Made by a program: the position numbers and the translations under genes | Assembly (NCBI RefSeq): GCF_013366925.1 | Contig: NZ_JAALDK010000001.1 | Span: 3,155,165-3,219,164 of the forward strand | DNA: 64,000 nucleotides | Direction: 5' to 3' | From: Paraburkholderia youngii | GTDB lineage: Bacteria > Pseudomonadota > Gammaproteobacteria > Burkholderiales > Burkholderiaceae | Notes under the pieces: model-generated | Database searches by the model: none | Told to the model about the DNA's origin: nothing | What the model saw: the letters and a program-made list of their open reading frames with translations, nothing else | In this document: in pieces, positions 1 to 8,273 of the stretch | Layout: the number at the start of each line of letters is the position of its first letter | How positions within the stretch are numbered: the first letter of the stretch is position 1

Positions 1-343
1 TCGCAGACGCGGCAGTTTCCGTGCTCGCGATCATCGGCATCCTGCTGGCCCGTGCGTTCGGCTGGGCCTGGATGGACCCGCTCGCAGGCGTAATCGGCGC
101 CCTGGTAATTGCGAACTGGTCGTGGGGCCTGATGCGCGATACGGGAGGCATTCTGCTCGACATGAATCTGGATAAGCGCATGGCCGAAAACGTTCGTCAC
201 GTCATTGAAGACAACGGTGACGCCGTGCTTGACCTGCATGTCTGGCGCGTCGGCCCCGGGCACATGAGCGCGGTGGTATCGGTCGTCACCAATGAAATAC
301 AACGCAGCCCGAGCTTCTATCACGCGGCGCTCAAACGCTTTAA
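1..343 (+). pseudogene. CDF-family cation efflux protein, main part, interrupted by IS5-family element
   Basis: The reading frame is already open at base 3, so the 5' end lies outside the window. The visible part reads ADAAVSVLAIIGILLAR, then MDPLAGVIGALVIANWSW, the last membrane helices of cation diffusion facilitator (CDF) transporters. A cytoplasmic domain with DLHVWRVGPGH follows, as in DmeF/CzcD-like exporters of divalent metals. The frame then runs into an insertion sequence at 344 and stops after a few foreign residues. Removing the element plus one copy of the TAA target duplication joins this part in frame to the remnant at 1246-1300 and restores the usual C-terminal beta strand (GLSHVTVEVNP). 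The gene is therefore disrupted in this strain. Family assignment is firm; metal specificity cannot be read from the sequence. Confidence 0.88.
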
Positions 344-1245
344 GAGGCGTTAACAAAATGAGTTCTTCAGCTTTCGCCAGCAGATGATGCAGCAGGCAAT
401 TTTCATGAAGGCTTCATGGATGAATGCAAGACGTTCGAAGCGGATGCGCAGTCGTCGAAAGTTATGAAGCCACGAAATGGTGCGCTCGACCACCCAGCGT
501 GTTTTGCCCAGTCCGCTGCCGTGGGGCTCGCCGCGTCGGGCGATTTCAGTCGCGATGCCGGCTGCGTGTAGCGGACGGCGGTATTTGTCGTGATCGTAGC
601 CCCGATCGCCTTGAACAATGCGGGGCTTCGAAAGCGGCCGGCCACGCTTGCCAGCAATGGGTGGGATGGCGTCAACCAGTGGGTGAAGCTGGGTAACATC
701 GTTACGGTTGGCGCCCGTGAGAATTACCGCGAGCGGGATGCCCTGCGCTTCGGTGATGAGGTGGTGCTTTGAACCGGGTCGCGCGCGGTCCGTGGGATTC
801 GGTCCCGTTTTTGACCTGCGCCCACGGCGCGGATCGAGGAGGAATCGACGACGACACGCGACCAGTCAATCTGGTCAGCCGCGCGCAGCCTGGCGAGCAG
901 GACTTCATGCAGTCGGTCCCAGACGCCAGCAGCCTGCCAGTCCCGCAGACGGCGCCAGCAACTCATGCCGCTGCCGCAGCCCATCTCGCGTGGCAGCAGG
1001 TCCCAGCGCAGGCCTGTCTGAAGGATGAATAGGATGCCAGTGAGCAGCGCACGATCATCGAGCGGCCTGCGCCCAGGATAACGGCTTCGCCTTGGTTTGG
1101 GAGGGGGCAGTAACGGTTCAATGAGTGCCCAAAGTTCGTCGTCGAGTATGGGTTTAGCCATGTCCTTTTCGTCGTCGAAACAATGAAAAGGTTAACAGGA
1201 TTCATCGAGAGTAAACAGCCCCTTTGTTCATTTTGTTAAGGTTTC
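344..1245 (-). mobile_element. IS5-family insertion sequence (IS427/IS1031-like), complete
   Basis: The element is 902 bp with imperfect terminal inverted repeats: left GAGGCGTTAACAAAATGA, right end (complement) GAAACCTTAACAAAATGA, 15 of 18 matching. It is flanked by a TAA direct repeat at 341-343 and 1246-1248, the short A/T target duplication typical of this group. It carries one transposase in two overlapping frames on the minus strand. Intact ends, a perfect target duplication and an undamaged transposase point to a recent insertion into the CDF gene. Confidence 0.92.
350..1161 (-). CDS. IS5-family transposase, OrfA-OrfB by -1 frameshift
   Basis: OrfA (724-1161) starts MAKPILDDELWALIEPLLPP, the usual N-terminus of IS427-type transposases, and carries the first catalytic Asp in VVVDSS. 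OrfB has no start of its own and continues in the -1 frame to a stop at 350 inside the terminal repeat. It reads KTGPNPTDRARPGSKHHLI and contains GDRGYDHDKYRRPL (second Asp) and RWVVERTISWLHNFRRL (Glu). The frames join at a run of five A (CAAAAAC on the coding strand), a plausible slippage site. This matches the programmed -1 frameshift known for the group. The product would be a DDE transposase of about 270 residues. No inactivating damage is seen. Confidence 0.9.
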
Positions 1246-1300
1246 TAAGGGGCTGTCACACGTGACGGTAGAAGTGAATCCGACGCGTGCCGGCGCCTGA
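1246..1300 (+). pseudogene. 3' remnant of the IS-interrupted CDF efflux gene
   Basis: Right after the IS comes the second TAA copy, then codons giving GLSHVTVEVNPTRAGA and a TGA stop at 1298-1300. Joined to the left part (...AALKRF-K) this is the normal last beta strand of a CDF cytoplasmic domain, so the insertion removed nothing but split the gene. Confidence 0.9.
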
Positions 1301-1308
1301 GACAAGCG

Positions 1309-1513
1309 ATGGCAGTCAAATCACCGTGCGTCGAGGTATGCGCTTCCGACGGTAATACCGAGCTATGCATCGGTTGCTTTCTTTCGAACTCGAGAAGAAA
1401 TTCGGGATTGGAAGAAGCTGACGGACTACCGGCGGCGGCAGATCCCGAATGAGAAATTCCGGCGACAGGCGAAGGTGATACGGGGCGCACCGACGGCCCA
1501 AGCGGAATGCTGA
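1309..1513 (+). pseudogene. DUF1289 small cysteine-rich protein, frameshifted
   Basis: An ATG 8 bases after the CDF stop opens MAVKSPCVEVCASDGNTELCIGCF, the CxxxC...CxxC pattern of DUF1289 proteins. The frame is then lost. The next frame continues naturally with TREEIRDWKKLTDYRRRQ and ends AQAEC at a TGA at 1511-1513. The break coincides with a tandem duplication CTTT-CTTT at 1377-1384; removing one copy restores a single frame of about 66 codons. The short gap suggests co-transcription with the CDF gene. The four cysteines suggest metal binding, but the family has no settled function. Confidence 0.82.
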
Positions 1514-1754
1514 AGAGGTGGGTGTCTGGGCTTACACCACTTGAGTGTCCGTTCTGCAGCGCCTTGTGGTCCGTTCGCGGGGAACCGGTCAACGGCGGAG
1601 GTACGGCCGACCGCTTCAGGCAGTCGGCCATGAACGATCGGCCGTACTTTTCATGCTTGTACCATGAACCCCTTTACCCCGTAGCGTGTATTGCGCCTGC
1701 CGCGGCGCGAGTCGGTTCACAGCTGCACCGTGTCTGATGGCACCGCCGGATCCG
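1514..1754. other. Intergenic stretch without recognisable gene
   Basis: No frame in these roughly 240 bases resembles a known protein. Short GC-rich inverted stretches around CGGCCGACC and GATCGGCCGTAC are present, but no T-rich terminator follows. Nothing further can be supported. Confidence 0.5.
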
Positions 1755-2972
1755 TCACTGTTCCTCAAACGGCAATTTCCAGTCCGTGACTGCGTTCGTA
1801 TTGTCATCGACCGCGGCAAAGTGCACGTGCTCGTTCATCACCCGACCAAACGCGATGCCGAACGCACCGTCTGGCGCCGGATCAATCGGCAGTTGCGCAA
1901 CGAATTGCCCTTGCGGCGTGAACTCGACGAGTTCGCTCGGCTGTGCCGGATCGGGGTTGATCGCGTCGCCGTTTGAGGTGAAGAGATGGCCGTTCGGTCC
2001 TGACGCAAGACCGAGCGCTCCATGCAGGTGCTTGTTGTCCGCGTAGATCACCACGCCCTTGCCGCCGTCATGCTCTGAGGTGCCCGCGCCGAACACGGCG
2101 AAGATCGCATTGTCGACGATCGACGCGACGTAGAGCACATCGCGTAACGGATCGTACACGAGCCCGGCAGGCCCGATCTCCACTGCTGCCGGGTCGCCGC
2201 GGAACTGGTAGCCAGATGCGACCTGGATTGCCCTCACGAGATGCACGCCGCTGTCGTCGACCGTGACGTCGAGCCGCACAACGGTTCCGTTCAGCACGTT
2301 CGAGACGAACACTTTCGCGCGATCGCCCTGGTCGAACACCGTCATACCCCATGGTCCATCGATCTTCGCGGCGGTCGTCCACTGCGCGATCATGTTGCCG
2401 CTGCGGTTCACGATGATCAGCGAGCCGGGTTTTATCGTGTGGAACGTGCCGTCAGTAGTGGGGGTGTTACCGACCAGCACGAAGCCGCCGCGCAGCACAT
2501 TGAGCGCCATGGTGAGGCCAAGCCCGGGGGGGCCCTGGAAGAACGTCGTGGCCTGCTTCGCGCCCGGCACGATCTTGACGATGGTAGTGCCGGTGCCCTG
2601 CACGTTCTGCGCATTGTTGAAGTTAGACACCAGCAGGTCGCCCGGCGCGATGGTGCCGTAGGTGGGAAAACCGGCCGGCACGAAGGCGACGCCATACGGA
2701 TTGAGGTCACCATTGGCCGGCACGGTGGTCGATGTGACCGAGGGTGGCGGCAGCAATGGGACGGAATCTTCGGCGTACGCAAAGTTTGCTGCGCCGAGCG
2801 CGACGCCGATGCCGCACAGCGCGAGCAGCAGACGACGCCACGGGTAGCCGCGTGCGCTGCGCGCGGGACGGCCCGAACGGGCAGTACTTCGCGCGAGCAT
2901 GGGCTGCGTTGCTTGCGCGGGATTGGCAGGCGCCGCAAGACGCGGAGCCAGGCGTGTGATGACAGTTTTCAT
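1755..2972 (-). CDS. Secreted beta-propeller (NHL-type repeat) protein
   Basis: The product has 405 residues. I chose the ATG at 2972 because GGAGAG lies about 9 bases upstream; an in-frame upstream codon lacks such a site. An Arg-rich N-terminus is followed by a hydrophobic stretch (LLLALCGIGVALGAA) and a probable signal-peptidase site after FAYA. The mature part has repeated segments such as NPYGVAFVPAGF, GPWGMTVFDQGDRAKVFVSN and AGLVYDPLRDVLYVAS, the blade pattern of NHL/YncE-like propellers. No catalytic motif is visible. It stands alone. It resembles in style, but not in sequence, the propeller proteins at 53.4-54.4 and 55.0-57.1 kb. Export is well supported; the role is unknown. Confidence 0.78.
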   Translation of the reverse strand: MKTVITRLAPRLAAPANPAQATQPMLARSTARSGRPARSARGYPWRRLLLALCGIGVALGAANFAYAEDSVPLLPPPSVTSTTVPANGDLNPYGVAFVPAGFPTYGTIAPGDLLVSNFNNAQNVQGTGTTIVKIVPGAKQATTFFQGPPGLGLTMALNVLRGGFVLVGNTPTTDGTFHTIKPGSLIIVNRSGNMIAQWTTAAKIDGPWGMTVFDQGDRAKVFVSNVLNGTVVRLDVTVDDSGVHLVRAIQVASGYQFRGDPAAVEIGPAGLVYDPLRDVLYVASIVDNAIFAVFGAGTSEHDGGKGVVIYADNKHLHGALGLASGPNGHLFTSNGDAINPDPAQPSELVEFTPQGQFVAQLPIDPAPDGAFGIAFGRVMNEHVHFAAVDDNTNAVTDWKLPFEEQ

Positions 2973-3807
2973 GACTCGACTCTCCACGAAAGCTGCGTCA
3001 GCCTCCATCCACGCACGCGCGAACGCCCTGTGGGTGGTGCGCTGGCTGTCGCGAGCGATCCCGCCTGATGCGTTGCATTTGCGTCACGGCGAGCGCGCGA
3101 AGGCCCCTCACCGGCGGCGGGTGATGCATCAGGCGATACAGAGGCGGCGTTGTGGCAAGGTGCGCGGCAACACCGTTCTTGCCGGCACGACCGGTCCGGC
3201 AGTCACGGCGGCCCGGCCGCGAGACGGAGGGGACCGCACGTACGCACTAAACGGCTGCGCGCGGCAAATATTCCGGCGATAGCAGTCGAAATGCGCTTGC
3301 CGACTCCTCGGCTCAGCCGCCTTGCTCCTGACGACCTGGAAAGGACGAGGCAGCACCGCTTGACGCCGATGGCCCGCAGCGACGATTGGCAGCGGCGGGA
3401 ACGAGTATTCGCATTGCATTCGCGGTGCGCGAGTCGGCCTTCGTTCGAGCGTCTCTGGTCGTCAAAGGCAAACTGCGACCAGGTGCTGGCAGACGAGCAG
3501 GAGCGTAGCCAGCGACGATGCGCCAAACTTCAGGTCGCATTGCCGGCATGACGCACGCCATTTCCAGGCAGAAGATTAAGCAGGCCGTTCGGCGGAACAC
3601 TTAGGCTTTTATGCGCGTCACGCGATGTGTTCGCTTGCGAACACATCCAGATCGAATGCGTCCATGCTGTGATCCATTATCGGGCTAGCGATGTGAGACC
3701 ATGTGCTCTCCCACGCTGGCCACGCTGCCTGCGATAAAAAAGTCGACCGTAGGCGACGCGCATTTCATTGGGAATCCTTTGGGGGTTTCTACCATTAACT
3801 CGACCAT
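2973..3807. other. Long intergenic region with one strong palindrome
   Basis: About 830 bases hold no frame I can match to a protein family. Short open frames on both strands are Arg/Ser-rich and look like chance frames in high-GC DNA. A repeated GCCTGATGC / GCATCAGGC pair lies at 3063-3071 and 3125-3133, and a near-perfect 24-bp palindrome at 3624-3647. Confidence 0.5.
3624..3647. promoter_or_regulatory. 24-bp near-perfect palindrome, possible operator
   Basis: GATGTGTTCGC and its exact complement GCGAACACATC are separated by two T. A central gap of two favours a dimeric protein site over a terminator, and no T tract follows. It lies about 160 bases upstream of the acidic repeat-protein gene. 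The binding protein is unknown. Confidence 0.45.
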
Positions 3808-4269
3808 ATGAGGATTTCGATGACACTGAACGTGGACGGCACGGCTGGCGTGCCGGATGAGATCGTTACGACGCCGACCGATGAGTCAATCCAGGAGCCC
3901 AATGCGTCAGGGGACGTTGCGGATCTGGCGGTAGCTGAGTCAGCCGACGTTGCAGATGAGGCGGTAGCTGAGTCAGCCGACGTTGCAGATGAGGCGGTAG
4001 CTGAGTCGGGCGACGTCGCAGATGCGGCGGTAGCTGAGTCGGGCGACGTTGCGGATCTGGTGGAAGCTCAGTCAGGCGACGTTGCAGAAGTTGCGCAAGC
4101 CGGGTCAAGCGACGGTGCAGCTGTGGCGGAAGTTGAGTCAGGCGACGCCGTTGATGCGCAGGTAGCTGAAAGTGCGGGGGCGGATGCCGGCGCACCCGCT
4201 GATGAGAACCCAGCGGCCGATCCAGTAGATCCGGCCGTCGACCAAGACGGCGAAGTCAACGAGGATTGA
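3808..4269 (+). CDS. Acidic protein built from 11-residue repeats
   Basis: The product has 153 residues; an in-frame ATG at 3820, with AGGA just before it, may be the true start (149 residues). After about 34 residues come eight tandem copies of an 11-residue unit with consensus (G/A)DVAD(E/L)AVAES, then an Asp/Glu/Pro/Ala-rich tail ending NED. There is no signal peptide, membrane segment, Cys or aromatic residue in the repeats. An 11-residue period of alternating small hydrophobic and acidic residues is the periodicity of amphipathic 11/3 helices in LEA-like and apolipoprotein-like proteins. That parallel is structural only. A negative charge throughout and probable disorder are safe statements. 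No neighbour hints at a function. The opposite strand is also open across the repeats, which I treat as an artefact of repetition. Confidence 0.6.
   Translation: MRISMTLNVDGTAGVPDEIVTTPTDESIQEPNASGDVADLAVAESADVADEAVAESADVADEAVAESGDVADAAVAESGDVADLVEAQSGDVAEVAQAGSSDGAAVAEVESGDAVDAQVAESAGADAGAPADENPAADPVDPAVDQDGEVNED
3910..4173 (+). repeat. Eight tandem 33-bp repeats inside the acidic protein gene
   Basis: Each 33-bp unit encodes 11 residues. The second and third units are nearly identical at DNA level (GACGTTGCAGATGAGGCGG in both). Later units diverge (GDVADLVEAQS, GDVAEVAQAGS, SDGAAVAEVES, GDAVDAQVAES). The gradient from near-identical to diverged copies suggests growth by slippage from the 5' side. 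Confidence 0.85.
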
Positions 4270-4312
4270 CGATCGGCACTCCGGGCAATCCTTGTACCGC
4301 CCCGTTTCGCAC

Positions 4313-4343
4313 CCGGCACCGGGGAGTTGGTAACCGGTGCCGG
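4313..4343. terminator. Strong hairpin downstream of the acidic repeat gene
   Basis: CCGGCACCGG and CCGGTGCCGG form a perfect 10-bp stem with an 11-base loop, starting 44 bases after the stop codon. No T tract follows on either strand, so it is a weak intrinsic terminator at best, or an mRNA-stabilising structure. Confidence 0.4.
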
Positions 4344-4892
4344 AGCCACAGCCGGGGACATGTCGCGCCACGGACGGCGGCACGATCGGTGCGGGAGGCA
4401 TAAGACTGCAAGTGGCCATGAGGCGTCATTTGCTCGCACGGTCGCGCAGACGTTCAAACGTCGGATCGAGTCAGGAACCGGCCGTTGCTTTAGCAAGAGT
4501 CGGAAGGTTGCCTGTTGGAGCGATCGAACGAGCATGGGGTACAACATTACGCGCAAACGCCTATCGTCGCCGCGTTCGGTTAATTGCGGAAAAGTGTGAA
4601 TGCGCGCCATCGGGGTTCCCTGTGTTCGAGCGCTTCGCGGCAAGGTGACGGACGGCACCGTGCACTGCACGGGCCGAAAGGGGTGCCACAGATCTGTGAC
4701 GGGCCCGATCAGAACGCCTTCTGGCGGGGTGTTAGGTCAGAGGAATCCACTAGAGCGTGGATGAGCATGTTGTCGTGCATGCACCGATTTATCAGGCGTT
4801 GGAAGCTCCTCGCCAAACAAGGCTGGGGCTTTTCATCTAGACGGTTTGTTAGGGGTTTGACAAATCTTCTAGTAATAGCCAAACTGCCCAGC
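4344..4892. other. Intergenic region upstream of the DauR-like regulator
   Basis: No frame here resembles a known protein. A TTGACA hexamer at 4857-4862 lies shortly upstream of the regulator's start, but no well-placed -10 was found, so I do not call a promoter. Confidence 0.45.
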
Positions 4893-5549
4893 ATGCCAAA
4901 GAAAACGACTGGACCCAACATGCCGAAGAAAACTCCCGAACAGCAGCTACTGCTGGGGCAGATCAAACAGGTCGCCGAAGGGCTGGCCCTAACCTTCGCC
5001 CCCTTCACCGAGGTCGTGGTGCATGACCTTCTGGATCCGGAGCATGCGGTGCTCGCGATCCACAATAATCTGTCGGGTCGCGAGGTCGGACAACCTGCGA
5101 CCGAACTTGGTCTGGCGCGGATCATGGACCCTGCCTATGAGCAGATCATCGCCAACTATCCGAACCAGTTCTCGGATGGCCGACAGGTAAAAAGCACTTC
5201 CATCGGTATCAAGGACTCCAAGGGCGACTACATCGCCGCGCTGTGCATGAACGTCGACCTCACCCTGTTCCACGGGTTCCAGAACGCGCTGAGCAGGTTC
5301 ACGGCGGTCGAGGGCAGCACGCCGGCCAGGGAATCGCTGGACCCTGCTAACGCGGACCGAATTCGCGCCCGTATCGACGAGTTCGCCGCACGCCTGGCAT
5401 CGACACCACGCTCGCTCAGGCCGGAGGATCGTCGCTCGCTGCTGAAGGAACTCAAAGCGGGTGGCCTGCTTGAGGTCCGTCGCGCGATGGACACCATCGC
5501 CGCCCACCTGGGCGTGTCCCGCGCTACGGTATACAGCGATGCCAAGTGA
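4893..5549 (+). CDS. DauR/YheO-like transcriptional regulator (PAS-like plus HTH)
   Basis: The product has 218 residues from the ATG at 4893, or 209 from a second in-frame ATG at 4920; both begin MPKKT and neither has a clear ribosome site. The N-terminal half (GLALTFAPFTEVVVHDLLDPEH, AIHNNLSGREVGQPAT, KSTSIGIKDSKGDYIAALCMNVD) is the YheO-type PAS-like domain. The C-terminus (RRAMDTIAAHLGVSRATVYSDAK) is the helix-turn-helix seen in DauR. In Pseudomonas, DauR represses D-arginine catabolism genes, including dauB, an ornithine-cyclodeaminase-family enzyme. The next gene here is of that family and overlaps this one by 11 bases, so they are translationally coupled. Control of the adjacent amino-acid cluster is inferred from this arrangement. 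Confidence 0.85.
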   Translation: MPKKTTGPNMPKKTPEQQLLLGQIKQVAEGLALTFAPFTEVVVHDLLDPEHAVLAIHNNLSGREVGQPATELGLARIMDPAYEQIIANYPNQFSDGRQVKSTSIGIKDSKGDYIAALCMNVDLTLFHGFQNALSRFTAVEGSTPARESLDPANADRIRARIDEFAARLASTPRSLRPEDRRSLLKELKAGGLLEVRRAMDTIAAHLGVSRATVYSDAK

Positions 5550-6510
5550 CGCCACGCTCCTCCTCGTCGACAAGCACGTCGTCGAGCAACTGCTCGTACC
5601 GGACGATGTCATCGCCGCGGTGCGTGAGGCTTTCGAACTCCACGGACGGCAGGCGGGCCGCGTGTTTCCGGTGGTTCGAGAGAAGCTGAACACAGGCGGT
5701 ATCTTTGGCATCAAGTCCGGCGATGTCGGTAGCCAGGACCTGCTGGGGTTCAAGGCAGCCGGCTTCTGGCCGTCGAACCGGTCGATCGGTGGCGAAGCGC
5801 ATCAGGCCACGGTACTGCTATTCGATCCGGCCACCGGCCGGCCCCAGTGCGTGATCGACGGCAATGCCATCACCACAGCACGTACTGCTGCGGCCGGCGC
5901 CCTTGGTCTCTCTTTGCTCGCCCGTCAGGACAGCGCCGTGGCCACGGTCTTCGGCACCGGTATCCAGGCCAAGGCTCAACTCGCGTTTGCACTCAGAACG
6001 CTGCCTTCGCTGACGCACGTAAATTACGTCTCGTTGGATCGGGAACCGCAGGCAGACTTCGAATCTTTGTTTGCGGACCAATGCATGTTGAGATGCGCCG
6101 TGAATGCGGATGAGGCGGTCGCCCAAAGCGACCTCATTATCACCGCGACGACCGGTAGCGGCCCACTTTTCGATGAAACAGCCCTCCAGGCTGGGACGCA
6201 TTTGAACTGCGTCGGCGCGGACACCCGAGGCAAGCGCGAGCTCCCCGTGGGCGTCCTGGATCGAGCCCGGATCGTCGTCGATGACCTGGAGCAGGCCCGC
6301 GAGCTTGGAGAACTGCAATGGGCACCGCAGACGGCTTCCGTCGAGATGGGAGACCTGCTCACGGGCCATGCCCAATGGCGGCGCGACCCGACAGATATCA
6401 GCGTTTTCGACATGACCGGCCTGGCCTTGCAGGACTTGACCGTCGCTCGATTGATCCACCGCCGCGCCACTGACCTCGGCCTCGGAGTCACCGTGGCGTG
6501 GCCCTGGTGA
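5539..6510 (+). CDS. Ornithine cyclodeaminase / mu-crystallin family dehydrogenase
   Basis: The product has 323 residues. The ATG lies inside the regulator's last codons (ATGCCAAGTGA overlap). Family marks are the substrate-side FGIKSGDVGS, GFWPSNRSIGGEAHQATVLLF, the NAD(P) site VFGTGIQAKAQL, TTGSGPLFDETAL, HLNCVGADTRGKRELP and DMTGLALQD near the C-terminus. Members include ornithine cyclodeaminase, alanine dehydrogenase, L-arginine dehydrogenase DauB and SbnB, so the substrate cannot be fixed from sequence. The DauR-like gene upstream makes a DauB-like dehydrogenase reasonable; the PLP enzyme downstream recalls the SbnA/SbnB pairing. Cytoplasmic. The same family is represented again by a decayed fragment at 8.0-8.26 kb. 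Confidence 0.87.
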   Translation: MPSDATLLLVDKHVVEQLLVPDDVIAAVREAFELHGRQAGRVFPVVREKLNTGGIFGIKSGDVGSQDLLGFKAAGFWPSNRSIGGEAHQATVLLFDPATGRPQCVIDGNAITTARTAAAGALGLSLLARQDSAVATVFGTGIQAKAQLAFALRTLPSLTHVNYVSLDREPQADFESLFADQCMLRCAVNADEAVAQSDLIITATTGSGPLFDETALQAGTHLNCVGADTRGKRELPVGVLDRARIVVDDLEQARELGELQWAPQTASVEMGDLLTGHAQWRRDPTDISVFDMTGLALQDLTVARLIHRRATDLGLGVTVAWPW

Positions 6511-6790
6511 TCGCTGTCCTGGCCTGAACCCAGAATCCGGAGGATCCGCGATGATGACCCGCACCGTGCATGCTCCTCGCCTTCATCGCACGTCGCCGCG
6601 CGACCTCCCCGCACGTAGTCGATGGCGGCCTCAACCGATCAATTCCTGACGCTAAGGGCGCCTGGCGTTTGGCTCCCTAAGGGCCGCCTTTTCATCAACT
6701 AATGGCCTTCCCGCAACACCCCACAACGTCATGGCCATCGTCGTCTTGCTCTTGCAGCGATCCGGTATGCGCCAACCAGGAGTCAGAAAC

Positions 6791-7948
6791 TTGAAATCGC
6801 ACTATGTTGAGCCGCTCAGCGGCGCGACCTATCCTTTAGACACGCCTCGGTGGTGTTCGGACAACCGCAAACCGCTCTTGATCTCGCCGCTGGCTGGAAT
6901 TTCGCGAGATGACATCGACCGACACACTCGCTCCCAATGGCGCTATCGCGCATCGCTCGCCGTCGAGATCGTCTCCCCCATCTCCATGGGGGAAGGTTGC
7001 ACCCCCCTGATCCAGAAGACATGGGACGACTACCGGCCGCATTTCAAGCTGGAGTGGTTCAGCCCCACAAGCAGCTTCAAGGATCGCGGCACCACGGTGA
7101 TGCTTTCGATGTTACGGCAACAAGGTATCACGTCCGTTCTGGAGGACAGTTCAGGCAACGGCGGAGCGTCGGTGGCGGCTTATGGCGCTGCAGGCGCTAT
7201 GCGCGTGAAGATTCTGGCGCCCGCATACGCGTCGCCCGCGAAGATCGCCCAGATGCGAGCCTACGGGGCGGAGGTACAACTGGTCGACGGGCCTCGACAG
7301 GCGTGTGAGGATGAGGCGGTCCGGCAGTCCGCGAGCATCTTCTACGCCAGCCACAATTGGCAGCCATTTTTCCTCGAAGGGACCAAGTCGGTCGGCTACG
7401 AGATCTGGGAGGACCTCAACTTCCAGGCGCCGGATAACATCGTCATGCCTGCAGGCGCGGGCAGCAATGTACTTGGCTGTTATCTGGCGTTCTCGGAACT
7501 GATGCGCGCGGGTCAGGTTCACAAAATGCCCAAGCTCTTCGTTTGCCAGCCATTGAACTGTTCTCCCATCGATGCCAGCTTCCAGGCGGGCGTCACGACT
7601 CCCGTTCCGCGCGAGGTTCGAAAGACAGTCTCCGAGGGGACGGCCATCGCCCATCCTCTGCGGCTGGCGCAAGTGGTCAACGCTGTCAGAGAGACGGGCG
7701 GCACGACTGTGGCTGTGGAAGAAGAAGCAATCGTTGAAGCTCTCAGGCGGATTGCGCGATTAGGTCTTCTGCCTGAGCTGACTTCGGCGACTGCGGTTGC
7801 AGGATTTGATCGGCTTACACAGGTTGGGGCGATTCGGGCGCGAGAGGAGACGGTTGTCCTGTTGACAGGCACGGGTATCAAGAACGCCGGAGCCATCGCG
7901 GATATTTACTCGGTTGATGAGCGCACGGTGCCCGTATTCGGCGACTAA
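6791..7948 (+). CDS. PLP-dependent enzyme, threonine synthase-like
   Basis: The product has 385 residues using the TTG at 6791, which has AGGAG 8 bases upstream; an upstream in-frame start at 6731 lacks a site. The N-terminus (YVEPLSGATYPLDTPRWC) resembles the small N-terminal module of threonine synthases. SMGEGCTPLI, WFSPTSSFKDRG with the PLP lysine near residue 98, the phosphate loop region SSGNGGASVAAYGAAGAM and VVLLTGTGIKN fit fold-type II PLP enzymes. True threonine synthase is a housekeeping enzyme usually elsewhere, so a specialised beta-replacement or elimination role on an amino acid is more likely here. The gap of 280 bases after the dehydrogenase leaves operon membership open. Confidence 0.82.
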   Translation: MKSHYVEPLSGATYPLDTPRWCSDNRKPLLISPLAGISRDDIDRHTRSQWRYRASLAVEIVSPISMGEGCTPLIQKTWDDYRPHFKLEWFSPTSSFKDRGTTVMLSMLRQQGITSVLEDSSGNGGASVAAYGAAGAMRVKILAPAYASPAKIAQMRAYGAEVQLVDGPRQACEDEAVRQSASIFYASHNWQPFFLEGTKSVGYEIWEDLNFQAPDNIVMPAGAGSNVLGCYLAFSELMRAGQVHKMPKLFVCQPLNCSPIDASFQAGVTTPVPREVRKTVSEGTAIAHPLRLAQVVNAVRETGGTTVAVEEEAIVEALRRIARLGLLPELTSATAVAGFDRLTQVGAIRAREETVVLLTGTGIKNAGAIADIYSVDERTVPVFGD

Positions 7949-8000
7949 GGGCGGGATGTTGCACTGACGGCCCAAGGCACCGAGCGTCGCTCGACGCGGC

Positions 8001-8260
8001 AATGCGTTCGGCACCGACACGAAAGGCAAGCGCGAATTGCCGGAAGGCACCCTGCAAAAAGCGAAGCAATTCGTAGATGACAAACAGCAAAGTCGCCAGA
8101 TCGGCGAGGGTCAGTGGGGTGACATGAAAGACGAAATCGAAATCGGCTGTACCCCGGCGGGCGAAATCGCAAGATCACGCAGCCGAAAGACATCACCCTA
8201 TTTGATATGACAGGACTGGCATTGATATTCCAGCGAGAAAATTTCGAAACTCTTGTCTAA
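8001..8260 (+). pseudogene. C-terminal remnant of a second ornithine cyclodeaminase-family gene
   Basis: Reading from 8001 gives TDTKGKRELPEGTLQKAKQ, then VDDKQQSRQIGEGQWGDM, and after a frame change DITLFDMTGLALIFQREN ending at TAA 8258-8260. These align with GADTRGKRELPVGVLDRAR and DISVFDMTGLALQDL of the intact gene at 5.5-6.5 kb. The first two thirds of the gene are missing and at least one frameshift lies around 8160. The DNA differs clearly from the intact copy, so this was a separate paralogue, not a recent duplicate. Confidence 0.82.
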
Positions 8261-8273
8261 AGGCCCAACCCTA

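Noticed and set aside
1254..1267. TGTCACACGTGACG near the CDF remnant as a possible CRP-type box
   Set aside because: The two halves do not form TGTGA-N6-TCACA, and it lies within coding sequence of the CDF C-terminus.
2241..3068. 275-codon plus-strand frame opposite the secreted propeller gene
   Set aside because: Arg/His-rich antisense product; the minus-strand frame has a signal peptide, blades and ribosome site.
3866..4195. Open minus-strand frame across the 33-bp repeats (Gln/Pro/His-rich)
   Set aside because: A repeat unit without stops in one frame stays open throughout. No start context and no resemblance to a protein.
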